Positions 6,334 to 14,739 of a stretch of 35,383 nucleotides of DNA are shown piece after piece; positions within the stretch are counted from its first letter, which is position 1; every line of letters starts with the position of its first letter. The translations under genes and the position numbers were made by a program. The DNA lies in NCBI GenBank assembly GCA_964626565.1, contig CAZVFX010000072.1, forward strand, positions 1 to 35,383. Reading direction: 5' to 3'. The stretch comes from CAZVFX01 sp964626565 (lineage in GTDB: Bacteria > Myxococcota_A > UBA9042 > CAIXZC01). The notes beneath the pieces were generated by a model that saw only the letters and a list, made by a program, of their open reading frames with translations, was not told where the DNA came from and searched no databases.

Positions 6334-9300
6334 ATGCACAGGGCCAAACTGATTTTGGTTGTTCTTGCTTTTGCCGCTGCATGCGGCACCGAAGGCGCGG
6401 TCGTCAACATAGACAGCTTTCCGGACGTGGTTGAGGAGTTGCCGGGTCAGGAAGACGCCCTGCCGGAGGAGCATGTCGCCCTGCCCGACGTGTTCGAATC
6501 TGTTCCTGAGGAAGTATGGCAGTTTGAGGCACTTCCGGAGACCGATTCCATGGTTGGCCCGCAACCCGGCGAGGCTGGCTACCCTTGTAGTGCGAGCGCA
6601 GACTGCAATCAAGGCTATTGCATCCAGACCGCGGACGGTAAGAAGTGCACCATTGTCTGCCAGGAGGAGTGCCCCTTCGATTGGTTGTGCCTTCTGCACA
6701 CTCCGAGTCTACCGGACGAGGTGTACCTGTGTGTGCCTGGCGATGCCGGCCTGTGCAAACCGTGCAAATCCAACGTCGACTGTTGGGCCAACGGGGTGGA
6801 TGCCGGGCAGACCTGCGTTCAGTACGGACAGAGCGGCAATTACTGTGGTGCGCCCTGCGAGGTTCACGACGACTGCCCTTCCGGCTACGGCTGCGCGGAC
6901 GCCACCGATGTAACTGGCGCCGAGGTGTCGCAGTGCGTGTTTTCCGCGGGGGACTGCGAGTGCAAGCAGTGGTACATCGACGTGGGCGCGTCCACCGATT
7001 GCTATGTTGAAAACGAGTGGGGGGTCTGTGGAGGAGGAAGGGAGTGCAAAGCGATCGGCCTCACTGAGTGCTCAGCCCCCGTGCCTGCGGCGGAGGAATG
7101 CAACGGCCTTGACGACGACTGTGACGATGCTATCGACGAGGAAACAGCGGGGGGCGACTGTCTGGTCATGAACCAGTTTGGCGCTTGCCCGGGCAGCGAG
7201 CTGTGCGTCTCCGGTGAACTGTTGTGCGAAGGGCCCGAGCCGAAACAGGAACTGTGCGACGGTGAAGACAACGACTGCGACGGTGATACCGACGAGGGGT
7301 TTGACGATACTGACGGCGACGGTATGGCCGACTGTCTGGAGAACGACAAAGATGGCGATGGGGTGTCGGACCTGATGGACAATTGTATCGGTGTCAAGAA
7401 CCCGACCCAGGACGACTTTGATGCCGACAACTTCGGTGATGCGTGCGATCTGGACGACGACAATGACCTGGCTCCGGACGATTCGGACTGTGCGCCCTAC
7501 GATTCCAGCATCCACCCTTCCGCCGAGGAGACTTGTGACGGGAAGGACAACAACTGCAACTACGTTGTGGACGAGGGCTTCTACGACACCGACTCCGACG
7601 GGTGGAAGGACTGCATAGATGAGGATGATGACGGTGACGGCGTACCGGATGGAGCCGATTGTGCTCCCCTGGATGCGGCTCTCCATCCAGGGGCCGACGA
7701 GTTGTGTGACGGTCTGGATAACGACTGCAACTTCCTGGCCGACGAAGGTTTCTCAGATCTCGACAACGACGGCTCCGCTGATTGCGTGGATGAAGACGAT
7801 GACGGAGATGGAGTTTCCGACGAGACCGACAATTGCCCGTCTGAGTCCAATGGCGGCCAGGCGGACCAGGATGAGGACGGGGTGGGGGACCTGTGTGATG
7901 TCGACGTGGATGGGGACTCGATTCCCAATGCAGTGGATAACTGCCCGGCTCTGAAGAACACGCAACAGAGCGACCTGGACGAAGATGGTGCAGGTGACAA
8001 ATGCGATGACGACATGGACGGCGACCTGGTGGACAACGGGGCCGATAACTGCCCGCTGGTCGCAAATCCGGACCAGGCCGACGCCGACGGTGATGGGGTG
8101 GGGGACCTGTGTGAGGATGATGTCGACGGCGACGGAGTGGACGACGGGTTGGATTGCGCTCCTTTGGACCCCGGGGTCTTCCCGGGGGCGGTCGAGGTGT
8201 GTGACGGCGTGGACAACGACTGTGATTTCGAAACCGACCAGGGTTTTGCGGACAGCGATTTTGACGGGGTGAAGGACTGCGTGGACAACGACGACGACAA
8301 TGACGGGTCTGCTGATCAGATTGACTGCGCACCGGTTGACCCGAGTATCCATGCCGGGGCCAGTGAGAAATGCAACGCGATTGATGACAACTGTAACGAT
8401 GAAGTGGACGAGGGCCTGGGTGAGTTGACCTGCGGGCTGGGTGAGTGCGAACACACCATGTCGGCTTGCCAGGGGGGGCTGTGGCAAGTGTGCAATCCGT
8501 TTACCGGTGCCGAGGCAGAGCAATGCGACGGGCTGGACAACGATTGCGACGGTATCGTCGATGAGGACCTGGGCTATTCAACCTGCGGCCTGGGGATCTG
8601 TGCGCACACGGTTGCCAACTGCTTGGGCGGGATCGAACAAACCTGTGACCCCATGGAAGGAGCGGTCGTCGAGATTTGCGATGGGCTTGACAATGACTGC
8701 AATGGGGCGTTGGACGACGATCTCGGCTCGACGGAGTGCGGGGTGGGGGTCTGCACCCACACTGTGCAGAATTGCGTTGGTGGAGTCTCGCAGGTGTGCA
8801 ACCCGATGACCGGAGCGATGCCGGAGCTGTGCGACGGCTTCGACAACGACTGTGACGGAGAAGTGGACCAGGGCATGGCGATGGTAACTTGCGGCATGGG
8901 AGAGTGCCTCCATTCAGAGCCGTCCTGTGTTGACGGGATACCGAACGTCTGCGACCCGATGCAGGGTGCTGGTCCGGAAGAATGCGACGGTCTTGACAAC
9001 GATTGCGACGGCTTGTTCGACGAGGATCTCGGGACGACCGTCTGCGGAGTGGGGCTTTGTCTGCACAGCGTCCAGAATTGCGTGGGCGGGATCCCGCAGG
9101 AGTGTGACCCGTTCGAAGGGGCGCTCCTGGAGGTTTGCGACGGTGTGGACAACGACTGTGGCGGTGACATAGACGAGGACTTGGGGTCGGTTACCTGCGG
9201 CCAGGGGGAGTGCCTGCACTCCCAGCCCTACTGCGAGGGCGGAAAGCTCACGGTTTGCGACCCGTTCGTCGGGGTCGAGGAGGAGCAATGCGATGGCCTC

Positions 9301-10446
9301 GACAACGATTGCAACGGCCTTGTAGACGAAAACCTCGGTGCGACCAGTTGCGGCCTGGGAGTTTGTCTCCATTCTTTGGAAGCGTGCGAAGATGGTGTCC
9401 CGCAGGTTTGCGACCCGCTGGAAGGTGCAGAGCCGGAAACATGCGATGGCCTGGACAACGATTGTGACGGCGTCACCGACCCCGAGGGCACCGATGGTTG
9501 CGTTACTTACTTCCTCGATACCGATTCCGACGGCTGGGGCGCCGACGGTTCTTCAAAATGCCTGTGTGAGCCGACGGTGCTGTATGCGGTTAGCCAGGGA
9601 GGAGATTGTGACGATCTTGACCCGGCCGCTAATCCGGGTGAAGTAGAGAACTGTCTTTCTCCCGGTGACGAGGACTGCAGCGGTGCGGCCAATGACGGAT
9701 GCATCTACAAGAGCTGCAAAGATCTGCTGGCTGCGGATCCGGAGGCTGCGACGGGAAGCTACCAGCTTGATGCTGACGGTGACGGCCCGAAAGCGGCTTT
9801 CAGCGCGTACTGCGACATGGACACCGATGACGGCGGTTGGACTCTGGTGGCCAAGGTGAGCGGGGCCGACGGCAAGAACTGGGGATGTGGCAGTCAGTCA
9901 TCCTGTTCCGGTTCACTCTGGACCAGTGCCGGTACCCACAACGCGGGTTCCCAACTGTCTGCCAACGAGGATGCCAAGTACCAGGCGTACATGGATGTGG
10001 CGGGGACAGACCTCATGTTCTACGACGTTGTTCACGACTATCCGCTCATGTATGCCAACAGCATGTATTCGGAGCGCACGTTGGGAGCTCAGGTCTCGCA
10101 ATTGGACTGGAAGGGCGGCTGCACCTGTTGTTCGGAAGAGTACCCGGTGGCGTATGTGAAAACGGGAGTGTCCCACGTCTTCTGCACGAATTCCAACTGC
10201 AGCAACAACGCCCGTATCGGTTTCTGGTGCATGGATGAAGAGGGGTGGGGATCCCGGGACTTCAACCTCATTGCGATGCCCAACGACTCCAACTTCGACT
10301 ACAACTTCGGTAACAAGCCGGGCCTGGGCAGTGACCGACTGGACGGCGGCCATGGCGGAGGAAGCTCTGTGGACGCCGATGGCGAACTTGGCGGCACCGG
10401 TGATAGCCGCCGGTGGCCCTATGCTGCCGCGGTGTTTGTAAGGTAG
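6334..10446 (+). CDS. Giant lipoprotein: MopE repeats, thrombospondin-3 repeats, fibrinogen-like C-terminus
   Basis: This 1370-residue surface lipoprotein starts at ATG 6334, behind AGGGAGGG; lipobox FAAAC puts the lipid anchor at C17. Order of parts: acidic linker; Cys-rich region (about 70-250) of short disulphide-knot type; 13 copies of the CDGxDNDCDGxxDE motif (about 254-1050), the putative metal-binding motif named after MopE; calcium-type thrombospondin-3 repeats such as DxDGDGxxD mixed in at about 320-620; a regular run of seven 51-residue repeats from 8431; and a fibrinogen-like domain from S1127 to the end with CDMDTDDGGWTLV. Fibrinogen-like domains often bind sugars or proteins, so this is probably a Ca-stiffened stalk with a binding head. 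MopE itself binds copper in Methylococcus; metal binding here is inference. A paralogue lies at 28723-31731. Confidence 0.93.
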   Translation: MHRAKLILVVLAFAAACGTEGAVVNIDSFPDVVEELPGQEDALPEEHVALPDVFESVPEEVWQFEALPETDSMVGPQPGEAGYPCSASADCNQGYCIQTADGKKCTIVCQEECPFDWLCLLHTPSLPDEVYLCVPGDAGLCKPCKSNVDCWANGVDAGQTCVQYGQSGNYCGAPCEVHDDCPSGYGCADATDVTGAEVSQCVFSAGDCECKQWYIDVGASTDCYVENEWGVCGGGRECKAIGLTECSAPVPAAEECNGLDDDCDDAIDEETAGGDCLVMNQFGACPGSELCVSGELLCEGPEPKQELCDGEDNDCDGDTDEGFDDTDGDGMADCLENDKDGDGVSDLMDNCIGVKNPTQDDFDADNFGDACDLDDDNDLAPDDSDCAPYDSSIHPSAEETCDGKDNNCNYVVDEGFYDTDSDGWKDCIDEDDDGDGVPDGADCAPLDAALHPGADELCDGLDNDCNFLADEGFSDLDNDGSADCVDEDDDGDGVSDETDNCPSESNGGQADQDEDGVGDLCDVDVDGDSIPNAVDNCPALKNTQQSDLDEDGAGDKCDDDMDGDLVDNGADNCPLVANPDQADADGDGVGDLCEDDVDGDGVDDGLDCAPLDPGVFPGAVEVCDGVDNDCDFETDQGFADSDFDGVKDCVDNDDDNDGSADQIDCAPVDPSIHAGASEKCNAIDDNCNDEVDEGLGELTCGLGECEHTMSACQGGLWQVCNPFTGAEAEQCDGLDNDCDGIVDEDLGYSTCGLGICAHTVANCLGGIEQTCDPMEGAVVEICDGLDNDCNGALDDDLGSTECGVGVCTHTVQNCVGGVSQVCNPMTGAMPELCDGFDNDCDGEVDQGMAMVTCGMGECLHSEPSCVDGIPNVCDPMQGAGPEECDGLDNDCDGLFDEDLGTTVCGVGLCLHSVQNCVGGIPQECDPFEGALLEVCDGVDNDCGGDIDEDLGSVTCGQGECLHSQPYCEGGKLTVCDPFVGVEEEQCDGLDNDCNGLVDENLGATSCGLGVCLHSLEACEDGVPQVCDPLEGAEPETCDGLDNDCDGVTDPEGTDGCVTYFLDTDSDGWGADGSSKCLCEPTVLYAVSQGGDCDDLDPAANPGEVENCLSPGDEDCSGAANDGCIYKSCKDLLAADPEAATGSYQLDADGDGPKAAFSAYCDMDTDDGGWTLVAKVSGADGKNWGCGSQSSCSGSLWTSAGTHNAGSQLSANEDAKYQAYMDVAGTDLMFYDVVHDYPLMYANSMYSERTLGAQVSQLDWKGGCTCCSEEYPVAYVKTGVSHVFCTNSNCSNNARIGFWCMDEEGWGSRDFNLIAMPNDSNFDYNFGNKPGLGSDRLDGGHGGGSSVDADGELGGTGDSRRWPYAAAVFVR
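8431..9480 (+). repeat. Seven in-frame 153-bp repeats inside the giant lipoprotein gene
   Basis: Each unit encodes 51 residues: C-G-x-G-x-C-x-H near its start, a C-[ND]-P box in the middle and CDGxDNDC near its end. Units begin at 8431, 8584, 8737, 8890, 9043, 9196 and 9349, a constant 153-bp spacing with no gaps. Bases have diverged while the frame and Cys positions are kept, which points to selection on the protein. The last unit fades after about 9480. Confidence 0.9.
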
Positions 10447-10451
10447 TTTCC

Positions 10452-13400
10452 CTACTTCGTGAGCATCTTGACGACCTTCCGGTGTCCACCCTCAGCGGCC
10501 AGGTCGGCGGCTGTTTTTCCGTCATTGTTGACCGCGGTCTTGTCCGCGCCGGCTGCAAGGAGAACGCGGACGCTCTCGAGTCGTCCTGCCGCGGCCGCCT
10601 GCATAAGGGGAGTGGCGCCGTCCGCGCCTACTGCGTCGACTGCGGCGCCGTGTTTCAGCAGGCATCGGGCGATGTCGTCGCTCCCTCCCCGAGCAGAGAG
10701 CATGAGTGGCGTAAGCCCGCCTTCCCGGCGGGCGTCCGGGCTAGCGCCTCGCTCGGCCAGCATGCAGGCGATAGGTTCTGCTCGTCGCCTGACGGCCGCA
10801 GTCAGCGCGGTCCAGCCTGCCTTGTCGGCGACGTCCAGGGCGGCGCCGTTGTCGATGAGGAATTCAACGGTATCTTCGTGACCGCCAAAGGCGGCGTGCA
10901 TCAGAGCTGTCCAGCCTCCCTTGTCTGTGGCTCCGACCTGGGCACCGCGGTTGACGAGAAAGCGGACCGTTTCCAGGGAGCCCGTCCCGGCCGCGCTGAT
11001 TAGAGGGGTGCGGCCCTCCGGGTCGGGTTCGTCCAGGCCCAAGCCTTCCTTGTGAAGAAATCGAACCGTCTTCCAGTGACCCTGGGCTGCGGCCAGCATG
11101 ATGGCGTTTCGCCCATTGCGGTCCGTGCGGGTGAGCCGGGCGCCCTTTTTGAGGAGGAATTCCGCCACGTCGGTGTGTCCCTGGACTGCCGCGGCCATGT
11201 AAGGGGACAGACCTCCGGGGGTGACGGGATCCATGTCGGCGCCCTGCTCAAAGAGGAACGTGACGATGTCCAGGCTGCCTGCGAAGGCTGCAGCCAGGAG
11301 GGGAGGTCGTCCTCGCTTATCCTTGACCTGGAGCGCTGCTCCGCCTTCTATCAGGAGGCGGCATTCGTCCGCGTGTCCCCCTGCTGCGGCGAGCAGCAGT
11401 GGAGTGCGTAGCTCGTGGTCTGCGACGTCAACGTCGGCTCCGGCTGCGATGAGCACGGTCACCGTGTCGGTTCTGCCCGCCCTGGCCGCCCTGGCCAGGG
11501 GGGTCCCGCCGGTATTGTCGGGGGTGTTGATTGCTGCGCCCGCGTTTACCAGCGCGCACGACAGGCCCACGTCGCCGTATTCTGCAGAGTAGGCCAACGC
11601 GGTGGCCCCGGCGCCGTCAGCGGCCCCAGGGTCTGCGCCGTGGCGCAGGAGCAGGTGCACCACGTCCAGGTGGCCCAGCATTGCACCCGCGATGAGTGGC
11701 GTGGCCCCTCCCGGGTCTCTGGCTTCAAGGCTCACCCCGGGGCGGCCCAGAATGATCTCTACCAGGTCTTCTGCACCGGCCTGGACGGCCCGGGACAGCG
11801 CAGACTCGGAGCTGGCCGCGCGTGCGTCCAGTCTTGCTCCCGCTCTGATGAGCATGGAAACCAGTTGTGCCCGCACTGAAGCTGGTTCGGGGGGCGTACC
11901 CGCGGGGGGTTTGGGAGGGGGAAGCAGCAGGGCAGCATCGCCGCGGTCGGCCGGGGCCTGGTAGCCGTGAAAGAAGTGCATGCGCAGCGCGATGTCTACC
12001 GCGGCTTCACCGTTGGCGTTGGTCAGGTCGAGATCAGCTTTGTATCCGACGAGGAGACTGGCTGCCGACAGGCGTCCTGCCTGCACCGCGCTCATGAGCG
12101 CGCTGTTGCCTCTGGCGTCGACTCCGTCGACCGTGGCTCCTCGCTCCACCAGCAGCTTGATTACTCCCTCGTGGCCTGCCCGTGCGGCCTCCAACAAGGC
12201 TGTGCGGCCCGAGTCATCGGCTGCATTGGCAAGTTGGGGAAACCGGTCCAGGATCTGGCTGGCCAGTTGAGGGAGCCCGGTGCGGGCGGCACAGCGGAGT
12301 AGTTGCCCAGCCCGGCCCGGGTCGGCGGGCAAGTCCGTCTTCTTCAGCAGGTACCGAATGGCTTTCCAGCGCGCGGACGCGTTGTCGGCGCCGAACGGGG
12401 GGTGATCGGCCGCAAAATGTGGCGGAGGGGGTTCACTTTCCGGCAAGCAGGCAGCGTAGTCCACGGCGGTTCGGTTCCACCGATCTTCAATTGTCGGCTC
12501 TGCCCCGTGTTTGCTGATGAGCAGTTGCACCAGATCAGGGAGACCGCCCATGGCTGCGAGGTGAAGGGGAGACTCGCCGTCGGAGCTTGTGCTGTCGGTG
12601 CGCGCTCCGGCCTCAAGTAGCGCTAGTGAAGTATCTCTGTGTCCGCCCGCAAGTGCGGCCAGGAGAGGCGGTCGGGTCGTACCCTGAGGTCCGTCAGGTG
12701 CGAATCCCTGCTTCAGCAGCAGCTTGGTGGTCGCCGTCTGTCCTTTGCCCGCTGCACTTGTCAAAAGGTCTCGCATCGGCGACAGAGCCTCCGGGCCCGA
12801 TTCAAGGAGCAGTGCTGCGATGGCTTCCCGGCCTGCTTCCACTGCGGCCTTCAGCGCCCGGCCTCGTCGCCGGTCAGCCCCCGGACGGTCGCGGTCTGCA
12901 TCCCGCAGCAACCTGGTGACCTCGACATGGCCGTTGGCTGCCGCAACAACAAGAGGGACTGAGGAAAGGTATGCTCCGCCGGGTTTGGCCCCGGCATCGA
13001 GAAGTGCATCGCAAATGGTGGCATGGCCGCGCTGTGCTGCAAGGTAGAGCGCGGTTTCTCCGTAGCCGTTGGCCAGGTTTACGTTAGCTTTGCGTCTTAG
13101 CAGCACCTCGACGAGGTCGCCCTGGCCGGCGAGGGCAGCGACCATCAGCGGGGTGTTGCCGCTGGAGTCGGCCGCGTCGATGGGGCACACTCCGAGATCG
13201 ACGAGGGTCTCCGCGAAAGTGTCCAGGCCGCCCCGGGCCGCGTAGTGAAGAACGGTGGCCTTGCTGTGGGTACGGGCTGCGAGGTCAGCGTCGGCGTGCA
13301 CCAGGGTCTCAACCACGCCGCCGTGGCCGTGGCCGGCCGCGATCATCACGGGAGTCAGTCCATCGCCGTTTTGCCAGTCGGCGCTGGCGCCGGCCTTCAG

Positions 13401-13619
13401 CAGGCCCGCTACGCGGGGCCGGTCTCCCCGGGCCGCAGCGATGAAGATTCCTTGACGGTATTGGGCCCGCTTGCAGGCTGCAGCCAGCCGCGCCGGGGAC
13501 TTGCCGCCCCCGTGTCCGCACCCCGCAGCGCTGGTGCCCAGGAACATAAGAACGATCGAGTGGCCCACTGCCGAAATGAGCCATCTTCCGGGCCGTCGTT
13601 TTATCACCCCAAACCTCAT
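10452..13619 (-). CDS. Ankyrin-repeat lipoprotein
   Basis: This 1055-residue protein has signal segment 12-30, lipobox SAAGC (anchor C34), and then ankyrin repeats almost to the last residue. At least two dozen repeats of the type G-x-TPL-x-x-AAxxGH-x-x-x-V-x-x-LL-x-x-GA can be followed. They are broken near the middle by two Pro-rich inserts, around PESEPPPPHF and PPPKPPAGTPPEP. ATG 13619 is chosen because it gives the signal peptide; the ribosome binding site is weak (AGGA about 12 bases away). Ankyrin repeats bind proteins. An exported, lipid-anchored array this long would present a large binding surface in the periplasm or outside the cell. The partner is unknown. The stop is 5 bases from the convergent giant lipoprotein stop. 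Confidence 0.93.
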   Translation of the reverse strand: MRFGVIKRRPGRWLISAVGHSIVLMFLGTSAAGCGHGGGKSPARLAAACKRAQYRQGIFIAAARGDRPRVAGLLKAGASADWQNGDGLTPVMIAAGHGHGGVVETLVHADADLAARTHSKATVLHYAARGGLDTFAETLVDLGVCPIDAADSSGNTPLMVAALAGQGDLVEVLLRRKANVNLANGYGETALYLAAQRGHATICDALLDAGAKPGGAYLSSVPLVVAAANGHVEVTRLLRDADRDRPGADRRRGRALKAAVEAGREAIAALLLESGPEALSPMRDLLTSAAGKGQTATTKLLLKQGFAPDGPQGTTRPPLLAALAGGHRDTSLALLEAGARTDSTSSDGESPLHLAAMGGLPDLVQLLISKHGAEPTIEDRWNRTAVDYAACLPESEPPPPHFAADHPPFGADNASARWKAIRYLLKKTDLPADPGRAGQLLRCAARTGLPQLASQILDRFPQLANAADDSGRTALLEAARAGHEGVIKLLVERGATVDGVDARGNSALMSAVQAGRLSAASLLVGYKADLDLTNANGEAAVDIALRMHFFHGYQAPADRGDAALLLPPPKPPAGTPPEPASVRAQLVSMLIRAGARLDARAASSESALSRAVQAGAEDLVEIILGRPGVSLEARDPGGATPLIAGAMLGHLDVVHLLLRHGADPGAADGAGATALAYSAEYGDVGLSCALVNAGAAINTPDNTGGTPLARAARAGRTDTVTVLIAAGADVDVADHELRTPLLLAAAGGHADECRLLIEGGAALQVKDKRGRPPLLAAAFAGSLDIVTFLFEQGADMDPVTPGGLSPYMAAAVQGHTDVAEFLLKKGARLTRTDRNGRNAIMLAAAQGHWKTVRFLHKEGLGLDEPDPEGRTPLISAAGTGSLETVRFLVNRGAQVGATDKGGWTALMHAAFGGHEDTVEFLIDNGAALDVADKAGWTALTAAVRRRAEPIACMLAERGASPDARREGGLTPLMLSARGGSDDIARCLLKHGAAVDAVGADGATPLMQAAAAGRLESVRVLLAAGADKTAVNNDGKTAADLAAEGGHRKVVKMLTK

Positions 13620-13644
13620 TAGTAGGCATATCCTATCACAACAT

Positions 13645-13673
13645 AACGTAGCGTACCTGCGCGCGGTGAGCAA
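13645..13673 (-). promoter_or_regulatory. Weak candidate promoter for the ankyrin lipoprotein
   Basis: On the minus strand TTGCTC (13673-13668) and TACGTT (13650-13645) lie 17 bases apart, about 25 bases before ATG 13619. The -10 is poor. It sits back-to-back with the stronger plus-strand promoter. Confidence 0.3.
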
Positions 13674-13693
13674 GAAAGGAGTAATGAAACCGT

Positions 13694-13723
13694 TTGACTG
13701 AAGATCTCCCGGCGAAGTACTAT
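13694..13723 (+). promoter_or_regulatory. Candidate sigma70-type promoter for the barrel-protease operon
   Basis: TTGACT (13694-13699) and TACTAT (13718-13723) are 18 bases apart, one of the clearest promoters in the window. A GGAGAGGA ribosome binding site follows at 13743-13750 and the ATG at 13758. Confidence 0.6.
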
Positions 13724-13757
13724 CGTGGGGGCGAACACCAACGGAGAGGAAGAGCTC

Positions 13758-14738
13758 ATGAGGGGACCTGTCGCGGTTTTGCTGACGCTTTCGCTGCTCC
13801 TCCCGGCTCTTGTGAATGAGGCCGGGGCTGAGGAGAAGGAGGGAAAGCCTTGGCGGGGTACGCTGCTTACCTACCGAAACGTCGCGAGTGCGATCAGCCT
13901 GGAAAAGGACGCAGAACTTACCTACAACCCTTACTACGCCATGTACCTGGGTTTTGGCCCGCGATGGTGGTTTTCGAAAGTGTTCTACGTTGCCGGTGAC
14001 GTCGGGGTGACGAGGGAGTTGACCGAGGCAGACGACACTACCTATTCAGGCGAATTCCTGCTGGACGACGTGTTTTTGAAGGCGGGGGCGGCGAACTTCC
14101 TCACCATTCCGGTGGTCGGACTCGATTTCAGTGGGTCCTTCAGCGCCATCGCACCTACGAGCAAGCTATCCGACGCGCGGACGTTGATCGTTGGGCTGAG
14201 GGCGGACCTTTTTGTCTCACGCACCTTCCCTCTCCTCAAGGGGCTCACAGTGGCTTACGGCCTGCAGGGCACCCGCTATCTCCATGAGTACACCACTGCG
14301 GAGCGGGATTCGCCGCTGATTCCGGGGTGCAACTCACCCACAGGACAGTGTGAGGCGCACCTGAATACGGGGGATCTGAATGCGGCGTGGAGGCTGATGA
14401 ACCTGTTCAGCCTGTCCGTGGATTTCACTGATTGGATCGGCATGTCGGGTGCGTTCGCAGTGATTACCGACTATTTGTACGATTCAGTGGACGACGAGCG
14501 GGTCTCGTATGTTCCCACGCAGCCGACGGGGTCGCGCTACGCGATGTTGTACGAAGCGGAACTGTACGCCAAGCCGCTCCCCTCGCTGGGGGTGGGTCTG
14601 GGTGTGAGCACGGTCAATCCGCAGCTCAGCCCCGACTCCAGCAGGGAAGATCCTTTCATCAACAGATACACTGCATTGTACCTGGACCTGCGTTTCGATT
14701 TCGACGGGTTCTTGTCTCAAATCACCGGGAGGGAATAA
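13758..14738 (+). CDS. Probable outer-membrane beta-barrel protein
   Basis: This 326-residue exported protein has signal peptide 1-25 with likely cleavage at AGA before EEKEG. The mature part is rich in alternating hydrophobic/polar strands with aromatic residues (YYAMYLGFGPRWWF, TALYLDLRFDF), typical of an outer-membrane barrel. An inserted loop holds a Cys pair (PGCNSPTGQC). I cannot name the family. ATG 13758 has GGAGAGGA 7 bases upstream. The stop at 14738 is one base before the ATG of the metalloprotease, whose ribosome binding site lies inside this gene's end, so the two are translationally coupled. The barrel may help place, release or anchor the protease at the cell surface; this is inference from gene order. 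Confidence 0.82.
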   Translation: MRGPVAVLLTLSLLLPALVNEAGAEEKEGKPWRGTLLTYRNVASAISLEKDAELTYNPYYAMYLGFGPRWWFSKVFYVAGDVGVTRELTEADDTTYSGEFLLDDVFLKAGAANFLTIPVVGLDFSGSFSAIAPTSKLSDARTLIVGLRADLFVSRTFPLLKGLTVAYGLQGTRYLHEYTTAERDSPLIPGCNSPTGQCEAHLNTGDLNAAWRLMNLFSLSVDFTDWIGMSGAFAVITDYLYDSVDDERVSYVPTQPTGSRYAMLYEAELYAKPLPSLGVGLGVSTVNPQLSPDSSREDPFINRYTALYLDLRFDFDGFLSQITGRE

Positions 14739-14739
14739 G

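Noticed and set aside
5628..6410. Second minus-strand frame overlapping the 5234-6214 lipoprotein
   Set aside because: Its product is Arg-rich with no signal or domain, while the overlapping frame has a lipobox and dense motifs.
7300..8420. D-x-D-x-DG loops considered as EF-hands or dockerin repeats
   Set aside because: Spacing and the intervening DNC/DLCD pattern match thrombospondin type 3 repeats and MopE motifs better; no paired 22-residue dockerin units are seen.
8431..9480. Regular repeats considered as a CRISPR-like array
   Set aside because: The 153-bp units are in frame, encode 51 residues each with fixed Cys positions, and have no unique spacers.
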